This document shows positions 12,094 to 23,710 of a stretch of DNA of 64,000 nt, piece by piece. Every line of letters begins with the position of its first letter. Within the stretch, counting starts at the first letter, position 1. A model generated the notes under the pieces. That model saw nothing but the letters and a program-made list of their open reading frames with translations, was not told the DNA's origin and did not search any database. Made by a program: the position numbers and the translations under genes. This stretch comes from Dipteris shenzhenensis. Lineage: Eukaryota; Polypodiophyta; Polypodiopsida; Gleicheniales. Where the stretch lies: NCBI GenBank assembly GCA_047967505.1, contig CM106540.1. The stretch is one strand, 5' to 3'.

Positions 12094-13020
12094 CTAAAGA
12101 ATTTGACCAAGTACCAAAAAGCAATTGTAGCCCACTCTCCATCCACAATTATAGACGTGGCTATTCTCTTGATGTGATACCTGACATGTTATATACTCTA
12201 TTTGTTGTGCCAAGTCACATTGCTGCATTACTATGTCGATAGCACCTACTAACTTTTGAGCTGATCTACACATCAAAACATATAATAATAGTGAATATGT
12301 GCATTGCATATCAATCTACATGTCAAGAAGTGACAAAAAGTGTAGTCTATACTTACTCTAACACATTGCCGTGGACGGATGTCATTGAGTTGGCAAAGAA
12401 GCACTTCTTCGCAAGGATGTCCACGACTACCAGACTCCAATGTGAGCTACATTATCAATAAAGAATAATTATTGTGTTTGAGACAATTCTAGCAATGCAA
12501 TAGAAAAAACAAGTAGGGTTTGATGCTTACTTCTCATAATATGCTGTAAAAATAACTCATGCATCATTCATAGGAACGTGCTTCAACCACTTGCAAACAT
12601 CCTCTATGGTTTCTTCTTTGTTGCTAAGCACTTCCGAAATACGAGGATCGAGCATATATGAAACGCTTTGTATATTTTGCGAAAAATTTGCTATAACATT
12701 ACTATATTTAAAAAAAAAGTATTAGCTTCTTGGGTTTAATCAAAATAAGCAAAGTATAAAGCCAAGGAAAGGGCTGCATCAAACCTGAGGATGGAAGTAA
12801 TGACTTTGACATTAACCTCTTTCTTAGGATTCAAGAGGATTGAAATCTCTTCTTCACCAAATTCAAAAAAATGAGGTTGTTGTCGAATTAACAACATAGT
12901 GGTGAATGAACTTCCAATTTGCTCCAATAGATTCATATTTTCATGACTCATCTTATTGAGAGAGTAGTCTACATCATATTCTTCTTCACTTGCTATGTCT
13001 TCAACATCCTCCTTCTACTA
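12094..13020 (-). pseudogene. outer giant-element gene: second Ulp1/C48-like module (type II)
   Basis: The module lies downstream of the copia insertion. It begins with LLIRQQPHFFEFGEEEISIL (about 12890-12830). The exon near 12430-12370 encodes SHWSLVVVDILAKKCFFANS (HW His present; Asn at the usual Asp position). The exon at 12309-12094 encodes HVYNCGWRVGYNCFLVLGQI, with Cys retained and the usual DGHS changed. The VDILAKKCFF signature separates this type II module from type I (VWDLEDNYCWF). The matching module of the inner copy is at 39379-40350. Introns of about 60-150 bp with GT/AG borders separate the exons. Confidence 0.65.
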
Positions 13021-13239
13021 TAAAAATATAAAAAAGTTATGCGATGTACACATCCCAAATAAAGGCTTAAACAAGCAGATAAGGTTTCATACATGCTTTC
13101 ATTAGAGTGAGGCTCTCCTCCGCTTGGAGCAAAAATTTAAAAAGTAAGGTTTCATACATGCTTTCGTTAGAGTGAGTCTCTCCTCCTCTTGGAGGAAAAA
13201 TTTAAAAAGTTATGAGATTTACACATCCCAAATAAAAAT

Positions 13240-13244
13240 AAAGG
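13240..13244. repeat. target-site duplication, left copy (AAAGG)
   Basis: AAAGG directly abuts the 5' LTR. The same five bases directly follow the 3' LTR at 20511-20515. Five bases is the usual Ty1/copia duplication length. Confidence 0.9.
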
Positions 13245-13501
13245 TGTTGAGAGTTCACGCTCAACATCATGTGATCATGTGTGCATAGCACCATCACGTG
13301 ATCATATGTGCATAGCACTAACCTTATAGAGTGCTATAAAGGAAAGGGTTAGATCCCCTAACCCTAACCCTAAAAGGGTTTGTATATATTCTATTTTTTT
13401 AACTAATTCTAGTGTACAGTTAGTCATTTGTGGTGTGCTCTCTAGCTGTGCCCTCTCTCCTCATCTCCACTCTTCTCCTCTCCCCTCTTCATATTTTGTC
13501 A
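13245..13501 (+). repeat. copia A 5' LTR
   Basis: 257 bp from TGTTGAGAG to TTTTGTCA. It contains the telomere-like run CCCTAACCCTAACCCTAAAA shortly upstream of a TATATATT promoter-like box, plus a repeated GTGATCATGTGTGCATAGCA phrase. Confidence 0.95.
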
Positions 13502-13513
13502 TGGTATCAGAGC
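13502..13513 (+). other. primer binding site (initiator Met tRNA)
   Basis: TGGTATCAGAGC immediately follows the 5' LTR. It is the canonical plant copia primer site, complementary to the 3' end of initiator Met-tRNA. Confidence 0.95.
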
Positions 13514-14740
13514 TCCCTTGTCTTCCGTTGAGACATTGAGTTTTTTGAGAGTGATTGAGAGATTGAGAGATCGAGTGTTCTCTTCCGTTGAGAGAACTTC
13601 TTCTTCTTTCACTTCCATTGAGTGATAGAGAAATTTCTATCCATTGAGAGGAAATTTCCGTCCGTTATTCTTTCTTTGAGTTCTTGAGAGATTTCATTTC
13701 TTGAGAAAGAGAGTATTTCTTGTTTATGAGAGAGAGAGAGATCTAGATCTTAGTCTTTGAGAGAGAGGTTTTGAGAGATCTGTGAGAAAGAGAAAGAAGC
13801 TAAGCGTCTCCAACAAAGCTCCTTCGACGGCCGTCCCTATCAAAAAGCCCCTGAGGCGAGCTCCAACTCCATGCTGCAAGCACTTGCAACAAGATAGGTG
13901 CCTAGCTCCTACAAGCTTCTACAATGACGGCTCTACATAGCTCCCTAGCTCGTCATCGATCCGCCAAAGCAGCTCTTCATCAACAGAGAGCTCCCTGCAA
14001 GCACAGCACATGGCATCGGGCTTAGCCTCTTGCTCCACACAGCAATGCTCCGTCACGCAGCCGTCGCCAACACTTTTAGCATCCACCCAAGAAACAAAGC
14101 CTTGAGGTCTCCAAACGAACTCTGCAAGGCTCCAAACGACCTCGGCTCCATCAGCCTGCACACTCGACTTATTCCAGCAAGAGCTCCTTCGACTACACAA
14201 TGGCTTCAGTGCCTTTAATCGAGTCTGCTAGTAAATCCTTCCGTCAACAAGGTCGCCTCCAATAGCAGCAATGAACGCCATCGTGGCCTGCAAAGCCTAA
14301 GCTCTGCCAGTCCACCGAGAGACACCATCTACTGCGACAAGGCTCCGTCTCCAGCATAGCGCCTCGGCTCCCCACGCTCGACTGCCTAAACGGAGCTCTA
14401 AGGTCTCCACGCCCGAATTGTAGCTCCCGCTCTGCACTCACTCCCGACCTGGCTCATCTACGGCGATGCAACGCACAACAGGGTGAAGTGCCAAGCTTTT
14501 GCTTATAGCGCCAACCCGCAACGCCGACGAGCTCCAACATCTATCCCTACTGCATGCAAAGGCACTCCGACGACGGGCGACTCAGACCAATCCGATGACG
14601 AAATCTATGAAGATTCCGTCGATTCCCGTATGATTCCGTCACTTGTCTCATCTCCTCATCCAAGGTTTAAATTTTTGACACGTGGCAATACCTTAACCCT
14701 TGGAACCTTATCCTCAAGGTCATCACACATTTGGTTTGAA
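13514..14740 (+). other. copia A leader, first part
   Basis: Untranslated leader. The first ~290 bases (GAGAGATTGAGAG-rich) are shared with the chimera copy (52725-53014). About 13810-14560 is different between the two copies, so it is a variable insert of unknown origin. No long frame with recognisable content was seen on the plus strand. Confidence 0.6.
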
Positions 14741-14960
14741 ATTTGACACGTGGCAGCCGACTGCCACGTCATCACCTTATCTCCAACTGCCACGTTAGCA
14801 CTGCCACGTCAGCACTGCCACGTCATCTGCCACATCAGCACTGCCACGTCATCTGCCACATCAGCACTACCACATCATCTGCCATGTCATCAGGCCACGT
14901 CATCAGTGCCACATCACCCTACTGACATCATCTGTGCCACCTCAGCAGTCCAGTCAGCAC
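14679..14960 (+). repeat. minisatellite of ACGT-core motifs in the copia A leader
   Basis: Tandem, imperfect repeats of GCCACGTCA(GC/TC)(A/T)CT, preceded by two GACACGTGGCA motifs (14679 and 14744 regions). ACGT-core boxes of this type (G-box/ABRE and TGACGTGG) are known binding sites for plant bZIP factors. The chimera copy has a longer array (about 51540-51960). A regulatory role is inferred only. Confidence 0.7.
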
Positions 14961-15364
14961 TGACCCCTGCAGGCACAGTCCCTTGCCAGGCACACTGTGC
15001 ACACACTGCATGTGCACACTCCTGCCACCTCAGCACAGAGCTTCACTGGCACACCTCTTGCTAAGCACAGTGCCACATCATCACTGCATGTGACTCACAG
15101 TGACACATCATCATTGAGCACCATTTGCACTCCTTTTGCCCCTCCACCTAGATCAAGTCATATCTCTTGATCCAGGAAGAATTTGAGGGTGCTCCAAAAA
15201 GGAAAGTCGCTCGATTTTTCGTGCTCTACGCGCTCGTTACATCAAGCGCACATTTCGGTGCAAGTTACACTCACATTTGAGCCTCGCTGACAAAACCACT
15301 TCCTTCACGCACATTTGCCTCTACATCGACGCATCTGACCCAGCACTTAAAAAGAACAAAGGAA

Positions 15365-15894
15365 AAGGAATTATTTGCTGCTCTTTCATCGATCGATGGT
15401 TAGTTTAGATCTAGATCAGAGTAGACTAGATCGCCATAGAGGGGACGCTTTGAATTCCCCAAGTTGCCAATCTAAGCCATGCCCGAAATTCCCGACTAGT
15501 ACCTACTCGGAGTCAGTCCATACGCTCACATCCGATTTCACATCATTACATTACCTGAAACCTTACGTTCATCAGTTCAGTGAGTAGACTTCAGAGTTCA
15601 GAGGCATTGCAGATTGATTCAGTGGGCAGATAGCACTTGATTTCACACACACATGCCACCATTGTAAAGCCTATTTGGCTATCTCACGGCATCGTGCACA
15701 TCATTTTTCAGCCTTGTAAAGCCTCTTGGCTATTCCCGGCATCATTGCCTCAAGCCTTGTAACACAGATCAGATCTTATATACAGCAGTTCTATCTTCAC
15801 CGACGGTACAGAGATTTCACTTGGCATCTTCAGTGTATTTGCAGATGATTCATACAGAGTTTTTCAGGACACTTTTGAGTACATTGTTTGCACC
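15365..15894 (+). promoter_or_regulatory. copia A leader, module shared with the giant-element gene leaders
   Basis: From GGAATTATTTGCTGCTC onward this leader aligns with 35246-35780 (plus) and 55500-54640 (minus), which precede the two giant-element Ulp1-type genes. Shared landmarks in order are AATTATTT, a GGTT-AG-TAGATC stretch, CC(A/T)TAGAGG, GCCATGC, TTCCCGACTAGT, CGGAGTCAGTCCAT, and GCCTTGTAAAGCCT...GGCTATTCCC repeats. The gag start codon follows directly at 15895. Confidence 0.7.
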
Positions 15895-18800
15895 ATGTCG
15901 ACTAGCAACCTCAATCTGGAGGCATCTGCTAAGTTAGACAACTCCAATTACGGTACATGGAAATACCGAATGGAGACCATTCTTGTGCTTCAGGACAAAT
16001 GGGAGTATGTCGATGGATCCATACCTAGACCATTGGCCGATCTAGCCACCAGTAGCTCTACTCCATCTGTTGTCACAGCACCAGCAACGGGATCTACATC
16101 GGGATCTACATCTACACAAACAGTTTCTGCACCAGTAGCAGATCCTGCCATTGCCCGAGCTCAAGCAGAATGGGATAAGAAAGACAAGTATGCCTATCAC
16201 CTGATCAAGCAGAATGTGCAAGATGTCATGCTAGGACAGCTCAACACAGTCAAGACATCAAAAGAAGCATGGGATATGTTCGTAGCTCTCTACGAGTCCA
16301 AGAACACATCCAGGATTCTCACCCTGAGAAACCAGATCAACCAGAGTTTCCGCAACAGCAATGAAACCGGTCATGCTTATGTACTCCGCATCAAAGACTA
16401 TAACAATCAACTTGCAGCAGCAGGAGAGACTATGAATCCCACAGAAATGGTTCAAGTAATCCTGAATGGACTAGGAGAAGGATATGAGAATCTAGTCCAG
16501 AGTATTGCCATCCAACGGCAAATTCCAACACTGGAAGAACTTCAGTCAGTTCTACTTGGTGAAGAACTCAGGACTCAGGCCATTCAAGCACGTAAAGGTC
16601 ATTCTAATGATCAGGCATTCACAGCTTCAGACAGAAGCAGAGGCAAAGGCAGAAACAGAGGTAGATCATATCAGAAAAGTGGTCATCATCATCAACAAAA
16701 TCAAAGTCAGAATCAGCATCAGCATCAGCAGCATCCTCAGCAACATCAAAATCAGCAAAGAGGAAATCATTCCAACCGAGGAAGATTCCAAGGACGAGGG
16801 AATGCATCCACCAATGTGTCAAACATTCAATGCAACTATTGTCACAAGTTTGGACACTATGAAAGAGATTGCCGCAAGAAGCAGTATGACCAAGGCGGTC
16901 AATCCAGCAGTAATCGAGGGAATTCCCGAGGAAGAGAAAATCATCGTGGTGGACATTCTAGTCATAGTCATTTTGCAAATGAACATGGAAATATGTTTCT
17001 TGCAAGTGAGGAATTGCATCAGACTGATACAATGCACCTAGACACTGATTTCAATCCCAAAGAGGATTTCAGCTATCAAGTCGACCAAGTGGAACAGGAT
17101 CCTTGGTACATCGACAGCGGTGCATCATCTCATATGACAAATCATCAGGAATGGTTCACAGAAATGAAGCCATTAGAAGGTCAAAAGAATGTCATCTATA
17201 CAGTAGACAATACACCGAATCCGGTTCAAGGGACAGGTGTTATCCCTATGAACAATTTCACTGGTACAAAAGGATTAGTCAAAGATGTGCTCTATGTTCC
17301 GAAGCTCAGCAAGAACCTTTTGTCAGTAGGTCAAATGACGGAACACAACTACAAAGTCATCTTCGACGGTGATGAATGCACTATCAGAGACAAATCCAAA
17401 AGAGGTCAGCTAGTAGCAAAAGGTGTCAAGGAAGGACGCTTATACAGGATGCTAGCTACAGTACCAGATAAACATGCCATGTCAGCTCAAATGCAACAGA
17501 TGCCACTATCTGCAAAATGGCACAAGAGATATGGTCATGTCAACTTCAAGTACTTGTTAGATCTAAGGAATCAAAATATGGCAATTGGGATTCCGAAGCT
17601 ACAGTTTCTTGGAAAAGTTTGTGAAGCATGCTGCTTCGGCAAACAAAAGCGAACCAACTTTGTCAGAAGTACCTCTCGTGCACGAGGTATTCTTGATTTA
17701 ATTCATACAGATGTATGGGGTTATGCCCAAACCCGCAGCATCAATGGTTCACTTTATTACTTGACCTTCATCGACGACTACAGCAGATATTGTTGGGTCT
17801 ACTTTCTGAAAGAGAAATCTGAAGTGTTTACCAGATTTCAAGAATTCAAAGCCATGGTAGAAAACCAAACAGGCAGAAAGATCAAGGTCATGAGATCAGA
17901 CAGAGGAGTCGAATACATGTCTTCAGCCTTCATGAACTTTTGCAAAACTCACGGCATTCGAAGACAATTCACATGTGCAGATACTCCTCAGCAAAATGCA
18001 ATAGCTGAAAGGAAGAATGGGACTTTAGCAGACAGTGCTAGAGCAATGCTTAGTGAAAAGCATCTTTCGAATCAGTATTGGGCAGAAGCAATAGCTACAG
18101 CTAACTACTTGCTTAATCGGCTTCCTACCGAACCGATACAAGGTATGACTCCTTATGAAGCATTCACTGGACACAAGCCATGCATTGGGCATCTCCGCAT
18201 ATTTGGTTGTATAGCATATGCCCACATACATGATGATTATCGCAGAAAATTGGATGCGAAGTCACGCAAATGCATCATGGTTGGCTACAGTGAAGAAAGT
18301 AAGGCATACAAATTTATGATCCCATCAACCGCAAAGTCATTATCTCCAGAGATGTAATCTTCGATGAGGAATCAGAATGGAAAACCTCACCTACACAGGA
18401 GATAGAAGCATCGACTTCACAGTCATCTACAGAACAGGTTGATGAAGAAGAGCAAGAATTGCCAGCAACACCCCAATCAGCGCCACAGCAGCTCAGACGG
18501 TCTACTAGGGAAAGCAGACCACCAGCCAGATTGACATATGCTCAGAAAGGCAAAGCAATTCAGGTGGAAACCACCAACTATGCTCTTATGACTACCATCA
18601 TGGCTACAGAAGAGCCAGTGTACTTCGAAGACGCAGTAGATAAGCCAGAATGGCAAACTTCAATGAATGAAGAAATGGATGCTTTGTATAAAAATAACAC
18701 TTGGGAATTATGCGACCTTCCACTAGGAAAGAAGGCCATAGCCAACAAATGGGTATACAAAGTGAAGTACAATCTAGATGGCAGTATTCAGAGATACAAA

Positions 18801-20165
18801 GCCAGATTAGTTGCAAAAGGATTTGCACAACAATATGGTCAAGATTATGATGAGACTTATGCTCCCGTAGCAAAGATGGATTCCATACGGTTCTTGATAT
18901 CACTAGCGACACTCAGTAAATGGAATGTGTATCAGCTCGATGTCAAGAATGCATTTCTCAATGGTTATCTAGACGAGGAAGTCTACATGCAACAACCAGC
19001 CGGTTATGTTGAACCAGGACAGGAGAACAAGGTTTGCCATCTCAAGAAAAGTCTCTATGGCTTAAAGCAAGCACCCAGAAGTTGGTACAGCAGAATTGAC
19101 AAGTATTTTGCTGATCTGGGATACATGAAGTCCAATGCAGATCATACTCTCTACTACAAAGTTCAAGGGGAAGATATTACTATTGCACTTTTGTACGTAG
19201 ATGATCTGATTGTGACAGGAAGCAAGGATAGCTTCATCAGAAAGCTAAAACAAGACTTATCTGCAGAGTTCGACATGAAAGATCTTGGACTTATGCACTA
19301 TTGTCTTGGAATTGAGTTCTGGAGAGATTCAGATAGCACATTCATGAGTCAGCTCAAATATGTTGACAGTCTCCTGAAGAAGTTTCATATGGCAGATTGC
19401 AAGATTGCAGCCACTCCCATGGAACAGAGTTTGAAACTTACTAAAGATTCAGAAAAGCCTATAGTCAATGACAGATACTACAGGCAACTCATTGGATCTC
19501 TTATATATCTGACAATCACACGGCCAGATATTTGTTATACAGTAAGCTCACTAGCACAGTTTATGGCAAATCCAAAACAGTCTCACTGGAATAATGCAGC
19601 CAAAAGAGTCTTGAGATACATCAGAGGTACAAGACAATTTGGGATAGAATACAGAGGAAGTCATCCACGGTTGCATGGATACTGTGACAGTGACTATGCT
19701 GGAGATCATGAGACCAGGAGATCGACACAGGGATATGCATTTTTCCTTGGTCAAGGTGCTATATCATGGTTGTCAAACAAACAGCCAACTGTTTCTTTGT
19801 CTTCGACTGAAGCAGAATATAGAGCACTCACTACAGGTGCATGTGAGGCTATATGGCTCAGAAGACTATTGTCAGAAATAGATTACTTTGATGAGTCAAA
19901 GCCAACAACAATATACTGTGATAATCAATCGGCTCAAGCATTGGCCAAAAATCCAGTATATCACTCCAGAACAAAGCACATTGATGTCAGAGAGCACTTC
20001 ATCAGAGAAAGAGTGTTACTTGGTAACATCACACTGCAGCATTGTGATAGCAAAGAAAATGTTGCAGACATCTTTACCAAACCACTCGGTAAAGAGCTAT
20101 TCGAGAAACACCGACTAGCTCTTGGTTTGATGCAGAGGAAGGACATTCCCATTAAAGGGGTGTGA
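15895..20165 (+). pseudogene. copia A gag-pol polyprotein with one frameshift
   Basis: The first frame, 15895-18357, encodes gag (start MSTSNLNLEASAKL), a CCHC zinc knuckle CNYCHKFGHYERDC (from residue 313), the protease site DSGA (Asp407), the GAG-pre-integrase domain, and the integrase core Asp606-Asp669-Glu705 with DD35E spacing. One base is missing near 18314 compared with the chimera copy (AAATTTATG against AAATTGTATG), giving a premature stop at 18357. The next frame continues to 20165 with reverse transcriptase (LLYVDDLIVTGS) and RNase H (STEAEY, YCDNQSAQ, ADIFTKPL). The copy also carries DRGVEY in place of the usual DRGGEY next to the second integrase Asp, and one extra Asn codon in WNNAAKRV. 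Autonomy is doubtful unless the gap is a sequencing error. Confidence 0.93.
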
Positions 20166-20241
20166 TGGAATGTAATGCTCAGTCCTCCTTCGATTCCCCA
20201 GAATCATCATCTTGAGGGAAGGCCTACTTCATGATGTTGAT

Positions 20242-20253
20242 CTTGAGGGAAGG
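20242..20253 (+). other. polypurine tract of copia A
   Basis: CTTGAGGGAAGG abuts the 3' LTR. An identical CTTGAGGGAAGG occurs 31 bases upstream at 20211-20222, so the tract is duplicated. Confidence 0.8.
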
Positions 20254-20510
20254 TGTTGAGAGTTCACGCTCAACATCATGTGATCATGTGTGCATAGCAC
20301 CATCACGTGATCATATGTGCATAGCACTAACCTTATAGAGTGCTATAAAGGAAAGGGTTAGATCCCCTAACCCTAACCCTAAAAGGGTTTGTATATATTC
20401 TATTTTTTCAACTAATTCTAGTGTACAGTTAGTCATTTGTGGTGTGCTCTCTAGCTGTGCCCTCTCTCCTCATCTCCACTCTTCTCCTCTCCCCTCTTCA
20501 TATTTTGTCA
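20254..20510 (+). repeat. copia A 3' LTR
   Basis: 257 bp from TGTTGAGAG to TTTTGTCA, nearly identical to the 5' LTR, and followed by the AAAGG target duplication at 20511-20515. Confidence 0.95.
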
Positions 20511-20742
20511 AAAGGTTTAAATAATCATAGAAGTATGAAGATAGCATGCTTTCATTAGACTCAGTCTCTTCTCCTCTTGGAGGAAAATATAAAAAAGTTA
20601 TGAGATTTACACATCCCAATTAAAGACTTGAACAAGCATACAAGTATAAAGATAAGGTTTTATACATGCTGCAATGTAGTCATATTTTCAAGTTGTTTCC
20701 CAATGGTAGTAATTAGACGCTGAATACTCTCAGCCCGAAATG

Positions 20743-21796
20743 CTAGCAGATCGGCTTCGATATATGATTCCATTTTGCCGGTAACTCCAAATCAAAAATC
20801 TCTCTAAGAAACAACATGCAGTTGTAGGCAACTCTCCACCCACAGCTGTGTCCATCTTTTTGCTCCACTGGCAGACATCTTTTGAATTCTACTTGATCTT
20901 GTTGCTCCATGGTTGTTTTGACAGCAGATACTAGCCGATATGCAGCACTGTCCATCATGACATATTAAATATATTAATATGTCATGATCATAAGATACAA
21001 AATAAGAAAGTATCAAAAATATTAAGAGAATAATTACCTTGGGGAGTTGGCATGATAGCCTTCCATTGAATTCACAAACCGTAAACGGTTGAGTTCAAGG
21101 TCTCAAAAGATTAGACTCCAATGTGAGCTACACGACCAGAATAAAAATGATTATTGTTTTACACAAACTTGCCAAAGAAATAGTAAAAATAAGGTTAGAG
21201 TTGATAGTTATGCCTCATGATAAGGCATTAAGATGACTCGCACCCCATCTAAATTCAAAGGGCTTAACCAGGTACAAACATCTTCTATAGTCTTTTGAGA
21301 AGAGCTAAGAATAGAAGAAAGGAGAGCATCGAGCATGTAGACACGATGCTGCAGTGCACTAGAAAGCTGAGAAATAACTACACTGCACCAAGAAATAAAC
21401 AAACATTAGCTCATAGAATTGATTTGCATTCTGCACTAGGAAACTGATATATAACTACACTATGAATAAATAAACAAATGTTAGCTCACTGAAGTAGCAA
21501 CAAATAAACAAACGTTACCTGAGAATGGCCAAGATAACATTGTCATTAACCTCTTTTAAAGGATTGGAGAGGATTGAAACCTCCTCTCTACCAAAGCTCA
21601 AATACTGAGGTTCTCGTTTCAAAACGATCCTAACTTCAAATGAGCTCTCCATTTTATCCAATGCAGCTAAATTTGATTCTTCAATCAAATTTAGAGGTGG
21701 TTGCATTATTGAAGTAGAAGGGAGTGCCTCTGTATTGACTTCATCCATTTCTTCTCCCTCTATTGCCTGTAAACAAATATGAGAGATTAGATTCAT
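20743..21796 (-). pseudogene. outer giant-element gene: first Ulp1/C48-like module (type I)
   Basis: Exons in order on the minus strand: 21796-21515 (VRIVLKREPQYLSFGREEVS, then NDNVILAILR); 21402-21208 (LLSSILSSSQKTIEDVCTWL); an exon near 21135-21045 beginning SHWSLIF; and 20958-20743 (VEQKDGHSCGWRVAYNCMLF, with Gln and Cys intact). In the HW exon a TGA replaces the Trp that follows SHWSLI(V/F) in the related modules, so the chain would end before the FVNS block. The copia A element sits about 230 bp downstream. Function of the family: C48 proteases remove SUMO or similar modifiers, and such domains are often carried by plant transposons. Confidence 0.75.
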
Positions 21797-21832
21797 TATC
21801 TTTAAATTTAAATCTTATTTAAAAAATTGTAT

Positions 21833-22804
21833 TTAGTTGAGAAATAGAGGTTCATACCGATAAGTATTGTCATAGTGGCCTTTTTTCATAACCCTGCGAG
21901 CCATAATTATCAAAGAAGGCATCATCATGTTTGTCTTCATCCACCAACCTCTCTCTGAACGGGTCATGTAAGTCCATCTTTTCATCATCATCAACTGGGA
22001 CATTATGATCTTCAAGGTAATCATCCATGTCATCGGTGTCCTTATGGTCTATCTCTTTTTCATAGCCTGTGGTTAGATCTGCTTGAAGCTGAAAATAAGC
22101 CATGAAATGCTTATTTTCAATAATATTTGTGGAGTTGCCTTTTCTGAGGAGATCCTCAAATACATATCCCATCCTGCACAAGGTGACCTCCCAACCTGCC
22201 GGTAGCAAAGTCTCCATCATGGTAAGCAAGAGACTCCCACTTTTTGCAGGACTTCCATAGTTGTTTTTTGATAATGTATGGACTTGGGAATATCTTGCTC
22301 TTTTAGCATCAATCTCAAATTATTTGAATTCCCTCTTATGTTCTTTTGTAAGGAGTGATTAGGGTTGGGACTCCGCATACACAAAAAGAATGATTCAAGA
22401 GATTGAATCGCTATGCCACATTCTCTCTTGCCTCTCTTTGCTGCATAAACACCACTATAGATCTTCAAATCTGATGAATATGCTCGCTCTAGAGTAACCT
22501 GCATGGCTTCTTTGTCTTTTTTATCAACAAAAATGACAATGTTGCAAATTGCCACTTTGCTAATGGTGGTATATACTATTCTATCAATGAAGTTATTGAT
22601 ATCATCACTAGAAACTTCATTGATAAAGAATAGTTGTGGCTTATCCCATGCTAACTCATTCTTGAAGAAGTCATCTTCTGAGACTCCCCTGAAGTTCACA
22701 AGCTTTCCAGACTCTGCTGTAACCTCTACATTGAATTGAAAGCTTTGGTGCATATCTGTCGGCATCCTTATCTTGTTGATTAATCTTTCCACATATGCAA
22801 GCAC
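21833..22804 (-). pseudogene. outer giant-element gene: methyltransferase-like domain
   Basis: Reads KPQLFFINEVSSDDINNFID, then AICNIVIFVDKKDKEAM, then GKRECGIAIQSLESFFLCMR, and after a frameshift near 22260 continues SPAKSGSLLLTMMETLLPAG and WEVTLCRMGYVFEDLLRKG...NIIE. The order of blocks parallels beta-class DNA/RNA methyltransferases (motif IV region first, then the 'K..LL......G..V.D...G.G....A...GR...GIE' motif I region). However, DPPY and the glycine-rich loop are not conserved, so it looks like an inactive fold. This is a remote, motif-level inference. A strongly acidic tail follows. The inner copy (38150-39277) has the same blocks. Confidence 0.5.
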
Positions 22805-23710
22805 CTATTGTGGGATTTCTTTTCTCATATAAGAGGTTACTATTTCTGACCCATCTTCATCCTTTTTAATCCACCTGTTTGCCCATAGCTTTACCTTGGG
22901 TGTAGACAAAGAAGCTATATGCTTCACCACATTATAGTCAATGTTACAATGAGTAAGTGGAATTTGTTTCTCTGACAACAAATACTTAATGGCACTATGC
23001 ACTGCATCACGCCTCACCTGTACATTGATGCATTCTTCCACGCAGTGGTCTTTGTCTTTTTTTCCAAAAAACCATTCTTTCTTTAAAATTTTTTGTGCTG
23101 CCATGGATGCATACTTATCAGGTAAGTACTTTATAGGCCTCCACATCCTTGCCGTCAACTCCTTCTTATCCATTACCTTTGACTTTCCGGAGATAAACAA
23201 AGGAGCTTCATAGGTCAACTGTCCACGCTCACAAGCAATGCATGTTTCAAGCATCTCATTGAACACTTCAACAGGACGAAATATGATAGAAGTGTAGTCG
23301 GCATATCTGTCTTTCACCACCTTGAGGCTTGTCATACTTTCTTCTCGCTCTTGAGTTCCCCTAGGCACAACTGCACTCAAAGAAGTATAGAAGTTCGTGA
23401 GTGTGTCGGCGTCTGCTTTTGTGACCTTTCGCTTCAAATCAGGATTTGGAGAACCAAATGTTGTCCATATAACCCTTGCCTTCTGTAAGACCTCTGATGT
23501 TGAGGATATCTTATGCTTTCCATGGACATAATGATTAAGTCTTTCGGACTCAGTCAAATGCTTGATCTCATGCTTGAATATACAGATTGTTGCAGGATAA
23601 TAATGGAATGAATTTATCTTTGCAAATTGTTCTGGAGTGAGTCTTTTGACCTCCTTTGCTTCCCTTGCGATCTGATTACAAGCATAAGCCCAATGTTGAC
23701 CATCAATGGG
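22805..23710 (-). pseudogene. outer giant-element gene: central conserved domain
   Basis: Contains TESERLNHYVHGKHKISSTSE, VKDRYADYTSIIFRPVEVFN, ELTARMWRPIKYLPDKYASM and KKEWFFGKKDKDHC, all closely matched in the inner copy (37427-38107). No family was recognised. Bounded by an in-frame TAG near 23710 (the inner copy has a Glu codon there) and another TAG at about 22805. Two nearby Cys residues in CIACERG are shared with CLACEKG of the inner copy. Confidence 0.6.

Larger units (their letters stand above)
13245..20510 (+). mobile_element. complete Ty1/copia LTR retrotransposon, family A
   Basis: A 7,266-bp element with two 257-bp LTRs, a tRNA primer site, a 2.4-kb leader, gag-pol, a polypurine tract and a 5-bp target duplication AAAGG. 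The two LTRs differ at only about one position that I can see (TTTTTTTAAC versus TTTTTTCAAC), implying recent insertion. It interrupts the minus-strand outer giant-element gene between its first and second Ulp1-like modules. The gag-pol frame is broken by one missing base near 18314. A second family A copy forms the 5' part of the chimera at 42287-53283. Confidence 0.95.
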
